Shown here: positions 44,258 to 52,780 of the stretch, in pieces
Layout of the letters: every line of letters begins with the position of its first letter
Position numbering within the stretch: the first letter of the stretch is position 1
Source of the DNA: Brevibacterium yomogidense
GTDB lineage: Bacteria; Actinomycetota; Actinomycetes; Actinomycetales; Brevibacteriaceae
Assembly (NCBI RefSeq): GCF_016107685.1
Contig: NZ_JABASY010000003.1
Location: 310,001-374,000 of the forward strand
Direction of reading: 5' to 3'
DNA length: 64,000 bases
The notes under the pieces: generated by a model
The model's database searches: none
The model's input: only the letters and a program-made list of their open reading frames with translations
What the model was told of the DNA's origin: nothing
Program-made: the position numbers and the translations under genes

Positions 44258-44848
44258 ATGAGGGCTGTAGACGAGACTTTGCCGTCAACTTTCACGACGA
44301 AAGCGGCGCGTGCACTGGGGGTACATCCGCGCGACCTGTACGCCTGGCGAGATTCAGGAGAGATTGTGGAGCTCTCGCGCGGTGTCTTCCGTCGCGCCGA
44401 CGCACCACCAGCGTCGCACCCGGATGTGCTGGCGATCGCACACCGCACGCCGCAGGCCATCGTGTGCTGTATTTCGGCGGCAGCGATTCATGAGTTGACC
44501 GACGAGATGCCACCCGAGGTACAGATCGCAGTACCGAAACGCTCACACACCCCCGTGATCGACTATCCACCGGTCACCGTATTCCGCTTCGACGAGTCTG
44601 CATTCGAGCTGGGGTTGTCGTCGTTCGAAGCGGGACCAGGCGAGGAAGTAAGAATCTACGATCCGGCACGCACCGTCGTCGACCTCATGCGCCTCCGCCA
44701 CCGGTTCGGCGAGCCCACCGCGCATGCCGCTCTTAACCGGTATCTGGCCTCCTCCGAAGCGCGACCGTCATTGCTCCTGGACTATGCAGAGCCGCTTGGG
44801 ACGTTTGGTTCAGTGCGTCTTGCCCTCGACATAGCGAGTGCTCGATGA
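44258..44848 (+). CDS. abiEi: Type IV toxin-antitoxin AbiEi-family antitoxin, 196 aa
   Basis: The N-terminal winged helix (LPSTFTTKAARALGVHPRDLYAWRDSGE then IVELSRGVFRRAD) and the C-terminal domain (AIVCCISAAAIHELTDEMP, VQIAVPKRSHTP, RIYDPARTVVDLMRLRHRFGE) match AbiEi antitoxins, which also act as transcriptional repressors. The stop overlaps the toxin start as ATGA. The toxin gene downstream is broken, so this antitoxin is an orphan, perhaps kept as a DNA-binding protein on its own palindrome. Confidence 0.87.
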   Translation: MRAVDETLPSTFTTKAARALGVHPRDLYAWRDSGEIVELSRGVFRRADAPPASHPDVLAIAHRTPQAIVCCISAAAIHELTDEMPPEVQIAVPKRSHTPVIDYPPVTVFRFDESAFELGLSSFEAGPGEEVRIYDPARTVVDLMRLRHRFGEPTAHAALNRYLASSEARPSLLLDYAEPLGTFGSVRLALDIASAR

Positions 44849-45141
44849 GCCGGCCGACGCGCGATACGGCGGCAGGACGTGCGTACCTAGATCTACAAAA
44901 CCGTGCTCGCCAGGAAAGCGCGGTACACAGGAACTCCTGACGATGTACATCGTGGAACGGTGGCTCGCACGCTTGTCCACATCGCCCTACGCGGATGACT
45001 TCATTCTCAAAGGTGGAATGTTGCTTGCGTCCTTTGGAAGCCGCCGTCCCACTGTCGACGCTGACGCGCTCGCGAGGAATATGGCTTCCGACCAGACATC
45101 CGTATCCCAGCGAGTCGCCCGAACGCCCTTGAGACCCCACG
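44845..45141 (+). pseudogene. Frameshifted, truncated AbiEii toxin gene
   Basis: Starting in the ATGA overlap, the first frame reads MSRPTRDTAAGRAYLDLQNR and stops at 44938-44940. The matching continuation lies in another frame: GTQELLTMYIVERWLARLST, DDFILKGGMLLASFGSRRPT and DADALARN, the nucleotidyltransferase core of AbiEii. The shift lies near 44915-44930. After about 45090 homology ends and the neighbouring oxidase gene begins, so two thirds of the toxin is missing. No active toxin can be made. Confidence 0.8.
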
Positions 45142-46530
45142 TCAGATCTCTGCGAGCATCTTCCCCGGGTTCAGGATGCCTCGCGGGTCCAGAGCTTCCT
45201 TCACTGCGCGCTGCGCCCAGCGGGAACCCTCGTCCAGCTCCTTCGTGAGCCACCCCTTCTTGAGGTAGCCCACGCCGTGCTCGCCGGTGATCGTGCCGCC
45301 CAGATCCAGCCCGATCTGCATGATCTCCTCGAACGCGGCTTCTGCCGTCGCCGTCTCCTGCGCATTGCTCGCGTCGAAGAAGACGGACGGGTGCGTGTTC
45401 CCGTCCCCCGCGTGCGCGACCAACGCGATCGTGAGACCTGTCGACCTCCGCAGCGCGTCCAGCCGATCACAGAACTCCGGCATCGCCGCCCTGGGGATGC
45501 ACACGTCATCCAGCAGCTGGCCCCCACCGTGCGCGTGCGCATAGTGCTCGTACGCAGGCTGGATCGACCTGCGAGTGGCGACCAGAGCTGCGGAGTCCGC
45601 CGGATCGTCGGAGACGGCGACGTCCAGGGCGCCTGCGGCCTCGGCGACGGTTTCGAAGGACGCGAGCATGTCCGCAGCCTCCGCAGGCGACTGATCGAAC
45701 TGGACCAGCAGCATCGACCCCGCGTTCTCGTCCAGGCCGAAGTCGCCGTAGGAGTTGAGCATGTCGAGGCTCGCGCGGTCCAGGAACTCGAAGAGGCTGG
45801 GCTGACCGCCAGCGGCCATGAAGTCCGCGACCGCCTGCAGGCCGGAACGCTCGTCCGGGAACACCGCGACAGCCGTGACGGGATCCGGCATGAGCGGGAT
45901 GAGGCGCAGGGTGGCCTCGACGACGATGCCCAGCGTGCCCTCGGACCCGATGAACAGCCCGCGCATGTCCAGACCGGCGACGCCCTTCGCGGTCTTCGGG
46001 CCGAACGTCGTGAGCGTCCCGTCGGCCAGCACCACATCGATGCTGCGCACGAAATCACGAGTGACCCCGTATTTCACGCAGCACAGACCACCGGCGTTGG
46101 TCGCGATGTTGCCACCGATCGACGAGATCCCCACAGACCCCGGATCCGGTGGATACGACAGATTGAACGGACGCAGATGATCTTTGAGGTCCTGATTGAT
46201 GATCCCCGGCTGCACACGGACGGTGCGCTCCGAGGTGTTCACCTCCAGCACGTCCTTCATCCCGGAAACACTCAGCAGGATCGCACCGGGAATCGCGTTC
46301 GCTCCGCCGGAGATCCCACTGCGCGCGCCCTGCGGGACGATCGGGATCCGGCGCTCGTGGGCGAACCGGATCGTGACCTGCACGTCGTCGACAGTCTTCG
46401 CCCGCACCAGCGCGATCGCACCGTCATGAGGACAGAAGAGCGCCTCGTCCTTCGAGTGCGCGGCGACCACATCCGGGTCGGTCGTGAGCGCGCCGTCAGT
46501 CAGTCGAGCCGCGAGTGGCTGCAGGTCCAT
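45142..46530 (-). CDS. FAD-binding oxidoreductase, GlcD/D-lactate dehydrogenase type, 462 aa
   Basis: A PCMH-type FAD domain (RIPIVPQGARSGISGGANAI, SIGGNIATNAGGLCCVKYG) is followed by the FAD-oxidase C domain with the catalytic-site histidines in VAHAGDGNTHPSVFFD and GTITGEHGVGYLKK. Family members oxidise glycolate, D-lactate or D-2-hydroxyglutarate. It lacks Fe-S modules, unlike the fused enzyme at 558-3542. It is a single gene; the truncated AbiE module ends against its 3' end. Confidence 0.9.
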   Translation of the reverse strand: MDLQPLAARLTDGALTTDPDVVAAHSKDEALFCPHDGAIALVRAKTVDDVQVTIRFAHERRIPIVPQGARSGISGGANAIPGAILLSVSGMKDVLEVNTSERTVRVQPGIINQDLKDHLRPFNLSYPPDPGSVGISSIGGNIATNAGGLCCVKYGVTRDFVRSIDVVLADGTLTTFGPKTAKGVAGLDMRGLFIGSEGTLGIVVEATLRLIPLMPDPVTAVAVFPDERSGLQAVADFMAAGGQPSLFEFLDRASLDMLNSYGDFGLDENAGSMLLVQFDQSPAEAADMLASFETVAEAAGALDVAVSDDPADSAALVATRRSIQPAYEHYAHAHGGGQLLDDVCIPRAAMPEFCDRLDALRRSTGLTIALVAHAGDGNTHPSVFFDASNAQETATAEAAFEEIMQIGLDLGGTITGEHGVGYLKKGWLTKELDEGSRWAQRAVKEALDPRGILNPGKMLAEI

Positions 46531-46638
46531 GAGTCTCCTTCACGTGGGGCTCGTCCCATTGTCCACCCTGGCCTGCGAGCACTCGGCGGGTGTCACGGGC
46601 TCCGCTCTGTGCCTCCCTCACAACACACAATCAGGAAA

Positions 46639-46667
46639 TTGAACTTTCTACCGTATACTCGTATCAC
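46639..46667 (+). promoter_or_regulatory. Candidate promoter of the Ltp-repeat lipoprotein gene
   Basis: TTGAAC at 46639-46644 and TATCAC at 46662-46667 are spaced by 17 bases, about 70 bases upstream of the start codon. An alternative -10, TATACT, lies between them. Confidence 0.45.
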
Positions 46668-46736
46668 TCTTCCGAGAATAGGCGGTGTGGTCCGATTCTC
46701 GTTTCGATTCTCTTGGACAGGAATCCCCCATTGACT

Positions 46737-47270
46737 ATGAAAACCCTGATCGGTCTGGGTTCCCTCTCTCTTCTCGCACTGGCAGGCTGCGCCGGGACTG
46801 ACGCTGCGTCACAGATGCCCGCCCCCGTTGAAACAGTCACGGTGACAGTAGAAGCAGAGCCCGCCCCCACTGTCACGGTGACGGTGGCACCACCGGAACC
46901 AGCAGCGGACAATGAGTCTGAGAATGTCGCTGCGGAAAGCGCGAAGTCTTCTAGTGGCGAAAAGGCGACGTCGGATAGGGACGAATCGTCCGGGCAGCGG
47001 AATGCGCGCAAATCTGCCGAGTCCTATTTGGAGTACAGCGCCTTCTCACGTCAGGGCCTCATCGAGCAGCTCGAGTACGAGGAGTTCAGCCGTGCGGATG
47101 CCGAATACGCCGTCGATTCCCTCGACGTCGACTGGTCCGAGCAGGCCGTGAAATCCGCAGAGTCCTACCTCGAATACAGCTCCTTCTCCTTGAGCGGCCT
47201 CATCGACCAGTTGGTCTATGAGGGATTCACTCAGTCACAGGCCGAACACGGAGCCAACCAGGCCTACTGA
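46737..47270 (+). CDS. Lipoprotein with two Ltp (host cell surface-exposed) repeats, 177 aa
   Basis: Signal peptide with lipobox LAGC and lipidated Cys18. A Thr/Val/Glu/Pro-rich linker (VETVTVTVEAEPAPTVTVTV) spans the envelope. Two helical Ltp repeats follow (ARKSAESYLEYSAFSRQGLI and VKSAESYLEYSSFSLSGLID, each ending with a YEgFs/tqAeY-type helix). This domain is known from prophage lipoproteins that block DNA injection of superinfecting phage, and also occurs in ordinary actinobacterial surface proteins. ATG at 46737 is used; TTG at 46731, eight bases after CAGGA, is an alternative. Confidence 0.83.
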   Translation: MKTLIGLGSLSLLALAGCAGTDAASQMPAPVETVTVTVEAEPAPTVTVTVAPPEPAADNESENVAAESAKSSSGEKATSDRDESSGQRNARKSAESYLEYSAFSRQGLIEQLEYEEFSRADAEYAVDSLDVDWSEQAVKSAESYLEYSSFSLSGLIDQLVYEGFTQSQAEHGANQAY

Positions 47271-47285
47271 CCGCCCGGCCTGGTT
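47256..47285. terminator. Hairpin at the end of the Ltp lipoprotein gene
   Basis: AACCAGGCC and GGCCTGGTT form a nine-base stem with a 12-base loop spanning the stop codon. There is no T-run; the next gene converges, so it could serve both strands. Confidence 0.4.
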
Positions 47286-47359
47286 CGCGTCGCGACGCCT
47301 CGACACTTCCCTCCCTCAGCGCGAGTATTCGCAAGAAGAGAGACGTTGACTCCTGCCCC

Positions 47360-47776
47360 TCACTCAGCCGGTTGCACGCTCTCCTGGATCCAGGCCAGGT
47401 ACGACTCGCTGCCGTCCGTGATCGGCTGGACGATGTATTCGGGCTCGTCGTACGCGTGCGTCTTGTCGATGTGAGCACGCAGCGGGCCGGCGGCGGCCTC
47501 GGCGGTCGTCTTGAAGGTGAGCAGGAACTCCGGATCACTGTGCACCTTCCCCTCCCACCGGTAGAAGCTACGCACAGCAGAGACCTGCACACACGCGGCA
47601 AGACCCTGATCGACAGCGGAAGACGCCAGCGTCTCCGCTTCGTCCCGCGACCCCACGGTCGTCTGCGCGGTGACGCACGCGGGGCGGTACTGCGTCGACG
47701 AATCGAGCGGGCTCCGGTCAGCAGGATGTGGCACGTTCTGCTCGGAAGGTGTCGTGGAGGGCATCGGCGTCGTCAT
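47360..47776 (-). CDS. cutA: CutA1-like divalent-cation tolerance protein, 138 aa
   Basis: The conserved CutA core is present: TTVGSRDEAETLASSAVDQGLAACVQV, then SFYRWEGKVHSDPEFLLTFKT and a YDEPEYIVQPITDGSESYLAWI ending. CutA1 forms a PII-like trimer and is linked to metal tolerance in enteric bacteria, though its general role is unsettled. The first 30 residues are a variable extension; a start further inside is possible. Confidence 0.88.
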   Translation of the reverse strand: MTTPMPSTTPSEQNVPHPADRSPLDSSTQYRPACVTAQTTVGSRDEAETLASSAVDQGLAACVQVSAVRSFYRWEGKVHSDPEFLLTFKTTAEAAAGPLRAHIDKTHAYDEPEYIVQPITDGSESYLAWIQESVQPAE

Positions 47777-47887
47777 GGTCTGCTCCCATCAATCACGGAA
47801 TCGGCGGTTCGCACCACTCCCATTGTCCCAGCCCCGCTCGCACAGCGGGAGAGCCTCACGGCCACCAACACGCAGTCCGTGGCTTCT

Positions 47888-47950
47888 GAGCCGCGGACCG
47901 CACCGTCTGAACTGCGGTCCGCAACGTCTGGGCCGCGGACCGCACCTACG
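47888..47950. repeat. Three tandem 21-bp repeats with palindromic cores
   Basis: Units at 47888-47908, 47909-47929 and 47930-47950 share the pattern G-A/G-G/A-C-C/T-GCGG-A/T-CCGCA-CGTCT. GCGGACCGC in unit 1 pairs with GCGGTCCGC in unit 2, so the array can fold as a hairpin. It begins right after the stop of the acyl-CoA ligase gene on the reverse strand and may terminate that operon. Confidence 0.7.
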
Positions 47951-47952
47951 CC

Positions 47953-49554
47953 TCAGCGATGGACCTGCCCGGACGACCCAGCATACGAATCGCGCAGCAC
48001 GTTCTTCTGCACCTTGCCGGTCGCCGTGCGAGGCAGTTCAGCGCGGAACCGGTAGGACTTGGGGACCTTGAAACCCGCGAGCTCGCGTCTCGCCCGCTCA
48101 TCGAGGGCACTCGCCAGCTCATCACCGGGTTCATCCGTGCCGTCCACGACGACGATCGCGGTGACCGCCTCACCCCAGTGCGAATGCGGCACCCCGATGA
48201 CGGACACATCCAGCACCCCGGGATGACGGATGAGCACCTGCTCGACCTCGACCGGGTAGACGTTCTCCCCACCGCTGATGATCATGTCCTTCTTCCGGTC
48301 GACCAGCGTGTAGAACCCGTCTTCGTCGACCCGCGCCATGTCACCGCTGTAGAACCAGCCATCACGGAACGCTTCCGCAGTGGCCTCCGGCTTGTTCCAG
48401 TAACCGGCGAACACCTGAGGGCCGCTCATGATGAGCTCTCCCACTTCCCCCTGTGGCACGTCCCTCCCGTCCGGGTCGACGATGCGGAAGCTCATGTGCA
48501 TGGCGGGCCTGCCGATCGACCCGGAGTGCTCTTCCGCGTCCTCCGGTGTCATCCCGGAGGCGATGGGTGCCGTCTCCGTCATCCCGAAGCCCTCGGAGAA
48601 CCGCAGTCCCGCCTCCCTCAGCTCATCGAGAACCGGCAGCGGGCAGGGCGCACCACCGGACTTCGCCTCGTTGACGGAGCTCAGGCGGAACTGCTGCGGG
48701 ACGCCCGCGCGCACGATCGCCGACCACATCGTCGGCACAGCGAACGCCTTCGTCACCTGGTGCTCCTCCACGAGCCTGCCCCACTGCACAGGGTCGAACC
48801 GCTCCGTGATGATGTTCGTCCCACCCCAGTACAGGAGGGGCAGCGTGTACACGCCCAACGCTCCGATGTGGAACAGCGGGGCCACCGCGAGGCTCACGTC
48901 CGACTGGCTGAGGCCCACACCGCTCGCGTTGTGCTGGATCGCGTTCCACAGCGTGTTGCCGTGGGTGAGCATCGCACCCTTGGGCCGGCCCGTCGTCCCG
49001 GACGTGTACATGATCATCGCGACGTCGCCCAGGTCGTTGACGGCTTCGACCGCGTCCTCTGACTCCGCCGCCACCGCGTCTCTGTAGTCGTTGGCCACGC
49101 CCCGCGCCCGCTCATCGGCCGTCGCCACGACGACGACTTGTTCGACGGCGGTGTCCCGGGCCGCTTCCTGTGCGACAGGCAACAGGTCCGTCGAGGCGAA
49201 CAGCAGGGTCGCCCCGCTGTCGGAGAGGATGTAGGCGAGTTCTGGAGCGGCGAGCCGCGTGTTCATCGGCACGCTCACCGCACCCGCCTTCGCGATGCCG
49301 ACGAGGATCTCGAGCATCTGCGGCGAGTTGAGGGTGAGCAGCGCGACGCGGTCGCCCGGTCGCACGCCCTGCGCCCGCAGGTGGCGCGCAGCCGCGTTGG
49401 TCCTGCGCTCCAGTTCGCCGAACGTCGTCTGCTCCCCCGTGTCGCCGTCGATGAGCGCGATGCGATCCCGCGACCGGAGGGCGTGGATCCCAGTCCACAT
49501 GTCGAATGTGAATGAGTGATTGGCACTCACATGGTGCATGGCTTCGTTGCCCAT
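47953..49554 (-). CDS. AMP-dependent acyl-CoA ligase, 533 aa
   Basis: ANL-superfamily motifs are clear: the P-loop MYTSGTTGRPKGAML, the A5 region GFGMTETAPIA, YSGDMARVDEDGFYTLVDRKKDMI and the catalytic lysine near the end (PRTATGKVQKNVLR). It converts a carboxylic acid plus ATP and CoA to an acyl-CoA. AAGGAG five bases before the ATG at 49554 fixes the start over one at 49590. It is last in a leftward operon with another ligase and an acyl-CoA dehydrogenase. Confidence 0.9.
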   Translation of the reverse strand: MGNEAMHHVSANHSFTFDMWTGIHALRSRDRIALIDGDTGEQTTFGELERRTNAAARHLRAQGVRPGDRVALLTLNSPQMLEILVGIAKAGAVSVPMNTRLAAPELAYILSDSGATLLFASTDLLPVAQEAARDTAVEQVVVVATADERARGVANDYRDAVAAESEDAVEAVNDLGDVAMIMYTSGTTGRPKGAMLTHGNTLWNAIQHNASGVGLSQSDVSLAVAPLFHIGALGVYTLPLLYWGGTNIITERFDPVQWGRLVEEHQVTKAFAVPTMWSAIVRAGVPQQFRLSSVNEAKSGGAPCPLPVLDELREAGLRFSEGFGMTETAPIASGMTPEDAEEHSGSIGRPAMHMSFRIVDPDGRDVPQGEVGELIMSGPQVFAGYWNKPEATAEAFRDGWFYSGDMARVDEDGFYTLVDRKKDMIISGGENVYPVEVEQVLIRHPGVLDVSVIGVPHSHWGEAVTAIVVVDGTDEPGDELASALDERARRELAGFKVPKSYRFRAELPRTATGKVQKNVLRDSYAGSSGQVHR

Positions 49555-49629
49555 GGAACTCCTTCGTCCCGTGTCCATCAGTGGTGTCACAGCGGTGTTT
49601 TCGATCAGCAGTGGTGTCGATCAGTGGTG

Positions 49630-51381
49630 TCAGAGCTGCCCGCGCAGCTGGGCCTTCCGGATCTTGCCCGTCGTGGTCTTCGGCATCGCGTCGACGAAGA
49701 GGACCCTCTTCGGAGTCTCGAAGCCGGCCAGGTGGGCGCGCGCGTGGGCGAGGATGTCCGCCTCGAGTTGTGCCTTCGCAGAGTCCGACCCGGCACCGGA
49801 AGCCCCGTCTTCAGGAGCCCCCTCACCGGCAGCTCCCTCACCAGCAGCCCCTTCATCCCCTTCTCCTGGGAGCCGGTCGGTCACGACGACTGCCGTGACC
49901 GCCTCGCCCCACCGATCGTCAGGGACGCCGATGACGGTGCACTCGAGGACCCCCGGCGCGGAGGCGACGACGCGCTCCACCTTCACCGACGACACGTTCT
50001 CCCCACCGGATTTGATGATGTCCTTGAGCCTGTCGACGAACCAGACGACACCCTCCTCGTCCTGGTGGCCCAGGTCGCCGCTGTGGAACCATCCGCCGGA
50101 GAACGCATCCACGTTCGCGTCGGGACGGTTCCAGTAGCCACTCATGACGTGCGGTCCCCGGTAGACGATCTCCCCGACCTCACCGTGGGGCAGCAGGTTG
50201 CCATCGGCACCCATGATCGCCGTTTCCACGGTGGGCAGCGGAGGCCCCCACGATTCCGGCTTCGTGTGCTGGTGGACCCTCCACTGGCGGACCGTCGCCG
50301 GCACCACCTCGGTCTGTCCTGATCCCATGAGGATCGCCGCGCGCGGCATCATCGCGGACAGGTCATCGAGCAGGTCCTGCGGCATGGGCGCCATCGCGTA
50401 CGACGCGGTCGTGATGCTCGTGAGGTCTCGCTCGTGCGCCTTCTGCGCCTGCTGCAGCGCCCGCCACATCATCGGCAGCCCGACCATGGTCGTCGCCCTG
50501 TGCCGTTCGATCTGCTCGAGGACGCGTACCGGGTCGAATGGGGTGACGAGCACGATCGTGCCGCCGGCGAACAGCGTCGTGAGGCACAGCGCGTTGAGCG
50601 CCGTCACGTGGAACATCGGCAGCACGTTGAGCAGGACCGCGTGGTCCTCTCCCCACCGGTGCGGTGACAGGAGCGCATTCGACAGGCACGCGATGACAAC
50701 GGCGCTGTGCCTGGTGAGGACGCCTTTCGGCTTCGACGTCGTGCCGGACGTGTAGAGACACTGCGCGGTGTCCGCGTCGTCGATGAGCACCTGCACCCGG
50801 CCGCCGGGCACACGCACCGGAGTCGCAGCGAGGCCCGCGAAGTCGACGACCTCGGTCGCGGCGAAATCCGTCGCCGAGGCCCCCTCCGGTCCCACTGCCG
50901 ACTCCCCTCCCGATCCTGCCGGGCCCGGCGTGTATCCGTCCCTCACGATGACGGTCTCAAGGCGCACGCCCTGGATCGTCGTGGTGCGCCGCAGGAGCGG
51001 CAGGAACGCCGCGTCGGCGACGACGGCGTCGCTGCCGGAATCCTCGAGCAGCCACGCGAGGTCCTCCGGTGTGACGGCGAGGTTCACCGGCATGGCGACG
51101 AGACCGGCTTTCACGATGCCGAAGTAAGCGACGAGGAAATCCGCCGAATTGCCCATGAGGATCGTGATCGGGGCACCGCGTCGGTGCCCCTGGTCCAGCA
51201 GGGCCTGGGCGAACGCTTCCGAGTGCGCATCCAACGTCGCGTAGTCGACACGGTGCTCGCCGTCGATGACCGCGGCCCGCGCCGGGTGCAGCCGTGCGAC
51301 CCGATGAAGCGCGTCGCCCAGGGTGTTGCGCGTCGCGAGGTTGAGCTCGAGCGCATCGACGTCGTCTGTGGGTGCTCTCAT
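49630..51381 (-). CDS. AMP-dependent acyl-CoA ligase with an internal low-complexity insert, 583 aa
   Basis: It carries QCLYTSGTTSKPKGVLTRH (P-loop), GSGQTEVVPA, HSGDLGHQDEEGVVWFVDRLKDII and MPKTTTGKIRKAQLR with the catalytic lysine. Between the last two, near residues 506-529, there is a Gly/Glu/Ala insert of about 24 residues built from GEGAA-type repeats, not found in typical ligases; it lies on the mobile C-terminal subdomain. The gene is 25 bases from the acyl-CoA dehydrogenase stop, on the same strand. Substrate unknown. Confidence 0.9.
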   Translation of the reverse strand: MRAPTDDVDALELNLATRNTLGDALHRVARLHPARAAVIDGEHRVDYATLDAHSEAFAQALLDQGHRRGAPITILMGNSADFLVAYFGIVKAGLVAMPVNLAVTPEDLAWLLEDSGSDAVVADAAFLPLLRRTTTIQGVRLETVIVRDGYTPGPAGSGGESAVGPEGASATDFAATEVVDFAGLAATPVRVPGGRVQVLIDDADTAQCLYTSGTTSKPKGVLTRHSAVVIACLSNALLSPHRWGEDHAVLLNVLPMFHVTALNALCLTTLFAGGTIVLVTPFDPVRVLEQIERHRATTMVGLPMMWRALQQAQKAHERDLTSITTASYAMAPMPQDLLDDLSAMMPRAAILMGSGQTEVVPATVRQWRVHQHTKPESWGPPLPTVETAIMGADGNLLPHGEVGEIVYRGPHVMSGYWNRPDANVDAFSGGWFHSGDLGHQDEEGVVWFVDRLKDIIKSGGENVSSVKVERVVASAPGVLECTVIGVPDDRWGEAVTAVVVTDRLPGEGDEGAAGEGAAGEGAPEDGASGAGSDSAKAQLEADILAHARAHLAGFETPKRVLFVDAMPKTTTGKIRKAQLRGQL

Positions 51382-51406
51382 GCCAGTCCTTCCCTCTCGA
51401 TGTCCT

Positions 51407-52552
51407 TCACACCCGGAACCCGTCCTGGCGTGCGAGCACCTGGAGCATCACCTCGTCAGCGCCTCCGCCGATCGACGTGAGACGGGTGTCGCGGAAGAAC
51501 CGCGCCGTCCAGTTCTCCTCCATGTAGCCCATGCCGCCGTGCACCTGGACGGCGAAATCGGCGACCTTCCGCAGCAGCCTTCCCGCCGTGAGCTTGCCGA
51601 CGGTGACGTCGCGGACGACGTCCTCGCCCGCGGCGATCTTCTCGACCACCTGACGGTTCAGCGCGCGCAGCAGCTCGACCTCCGCCGCCAGCTCCGTGAG
51701 CGTGAAGACGAGGTACTGACGGTCGGCCAGGGGCGAGCCGAACACCTCCCGCGTGTGCATGTACTCCCGTGTGCGCTCCAGCGCACGCGTGCACGCCCCG
51801 ACGCTCCCGGCGCACGCAGAGAACCTCTCGACGACGAACTGCGACATCTGCTGCTGGAACCCGCGACCGATCTCCCCGATCGTGTTCGCGACCGGCACCC
51901 GGACGTTCTCCAGCCGCAGCTCCGCGGTGTCGGAGGACCGGTTGCCCAGCTTGTCGAGCTTCCGCACCACCTCGAACCCCGGGCTCGGGCGAGGCACGAT
52001 GATCTGGCTCATCCCGCGGTGCCCGCCCTCGTCACTGGTGCGCACCAGCATGCAGTACCAGTCGGCCTGCGTGCCGTTCGTGATGAATGTCTTCTCACCG
52101 GAGATCACCCAGTCGTCCCCGTCGCGGACGGCCGAGGTGGCGAGCTTCGCGACGTCCGATCCCGTCCCGGGCTCCGTCACCGCGATCGCCGCGACCGCCT
52201 CCCCTGCCAGCGCGGGCACGAGGAACTGCTGCTTCTGCTCGTGGGTGCCCAGGTCGTGCAGCGACGGGGTCGCCATGTGGTTCTGCACAGCGATCGCCAT
52301 GTTCACCCCGGCGATGCCCCCGCGGCTCAGCTCTTCGGAGGCGATGAGGGTGTAGGTGAGGTCCGCGCCCTGCCCGCCGTACTCCGGGTCGTAGTTGAGG
52401 CCCAGCAGACCCTGTTCCGCAAGCTTGGGGAACAGCTCGTGCGCGTCGAAGAAGCCCGCGTCCTCCCACTCCTGCGCGTGCGGGGCCATCTCCGTCTCCA
52501 CGAACCGGCGCGCACTCGCCCGGAAGACGTCCTTGTCCTTCTGGTCGCTCAT
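51407..52552 (-). CDS. Acyl-CoA dehydrogenase, first gene of the leftward acyl-CoA operon, 381 aa
   Basis: FAD-dependent acyl-CoA dehydrogenase with VTEPGTGSDVAKL, the FITNGTQADWY loop, and the C-terminal QVHGGMGYMEENWTARFFRDTRLTSIGGGADE, where the family catalytic glutamate usually lies at the substrate-facing position in helix J/GE-type contexts; I did not assign it firmly. GAGGAG before the ATG at 52552 is a good ribosome binding site, so a longer frame from 52624 is rejected. It makes enoyl-CoA from a saturated acyl-CoA and passes electrons to ETF. Divergent from the carboxylase operon. Confidence 0.9.
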   Translation of the reverse strand: MSDQKDKDVFRASARRFVETEMAPHAQEWEDAGFFDAHELFPKLAEQGLLGLNYDPEYGGQGADLTYTLIASEELSRGGIAGVNMAIAVQNHMATPSLHDLGTHEQKQQFLVPALAGEAVAAIAVTEPGTGSDVAKLATSAVRDGDDWVISGEKTFITNGTQADWYCMLVRTSDEGGHRGMSQIIVPRPSPGFEVVRKLDKLGNRSSDTAELRLENVRVPVANTIGEIGRGFQQQMSQFVVERFSACAGSVGACTRALERTREYMHTREVFGSPLADRQYLVFTLTELAAEVELLRALNRQVVEKIAAGEDVVRDVTVGKLTAGRLLRKVADFAVQVHGGMGYMEENWTARFFRDTRLTSIGGGADEVMLQVLARQDGFRV

Positions 52553-52630
52553 GGGGCTCCTCTCCCCGGGACACAGCTGCGCCCCGTCCGATGCCGTGAT
52601 CCGAGCCACATCGCCCGGCTGCACTCTCGA

Positions 52631-52671
52631 AGCCTAGAGCGACGAAAGAACAAAAGCAATCACGCTTGATT
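52631..52671 (-). promoter_or_regulatory. Candidate promoter and operator between the divergent acyl-CoA operons
   Basis: On the reverse strand TTGCTT (52654-52659) and TAGGCT (52631-52636) are 17 bases apart and point at the acyl-CoA dehydrogenase gene. A small inverted repeat AATCA-CGCT-TGATT at 52658-52671 overlaps the -35 box and could bind a regulator such as the TetR encoded at 61396. Confidence 0.45.
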
Positions 52672-52780
52672 CTTTTTCCTCGGTGTGGAAACCTGAAGTT
52701 CCTCGCCGCGGTCGGTGCGTCGCGAACACGACTCGTCCACCGGCTCGCCGCAGTCAGCTCACCGCAGTCAAGGAGGACAT

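Noticed and set aside
47888..47950. CRISPR-like array
   Set aside because: The three units are adjacent without spacers and only 21 bases long; no cas genes are present.
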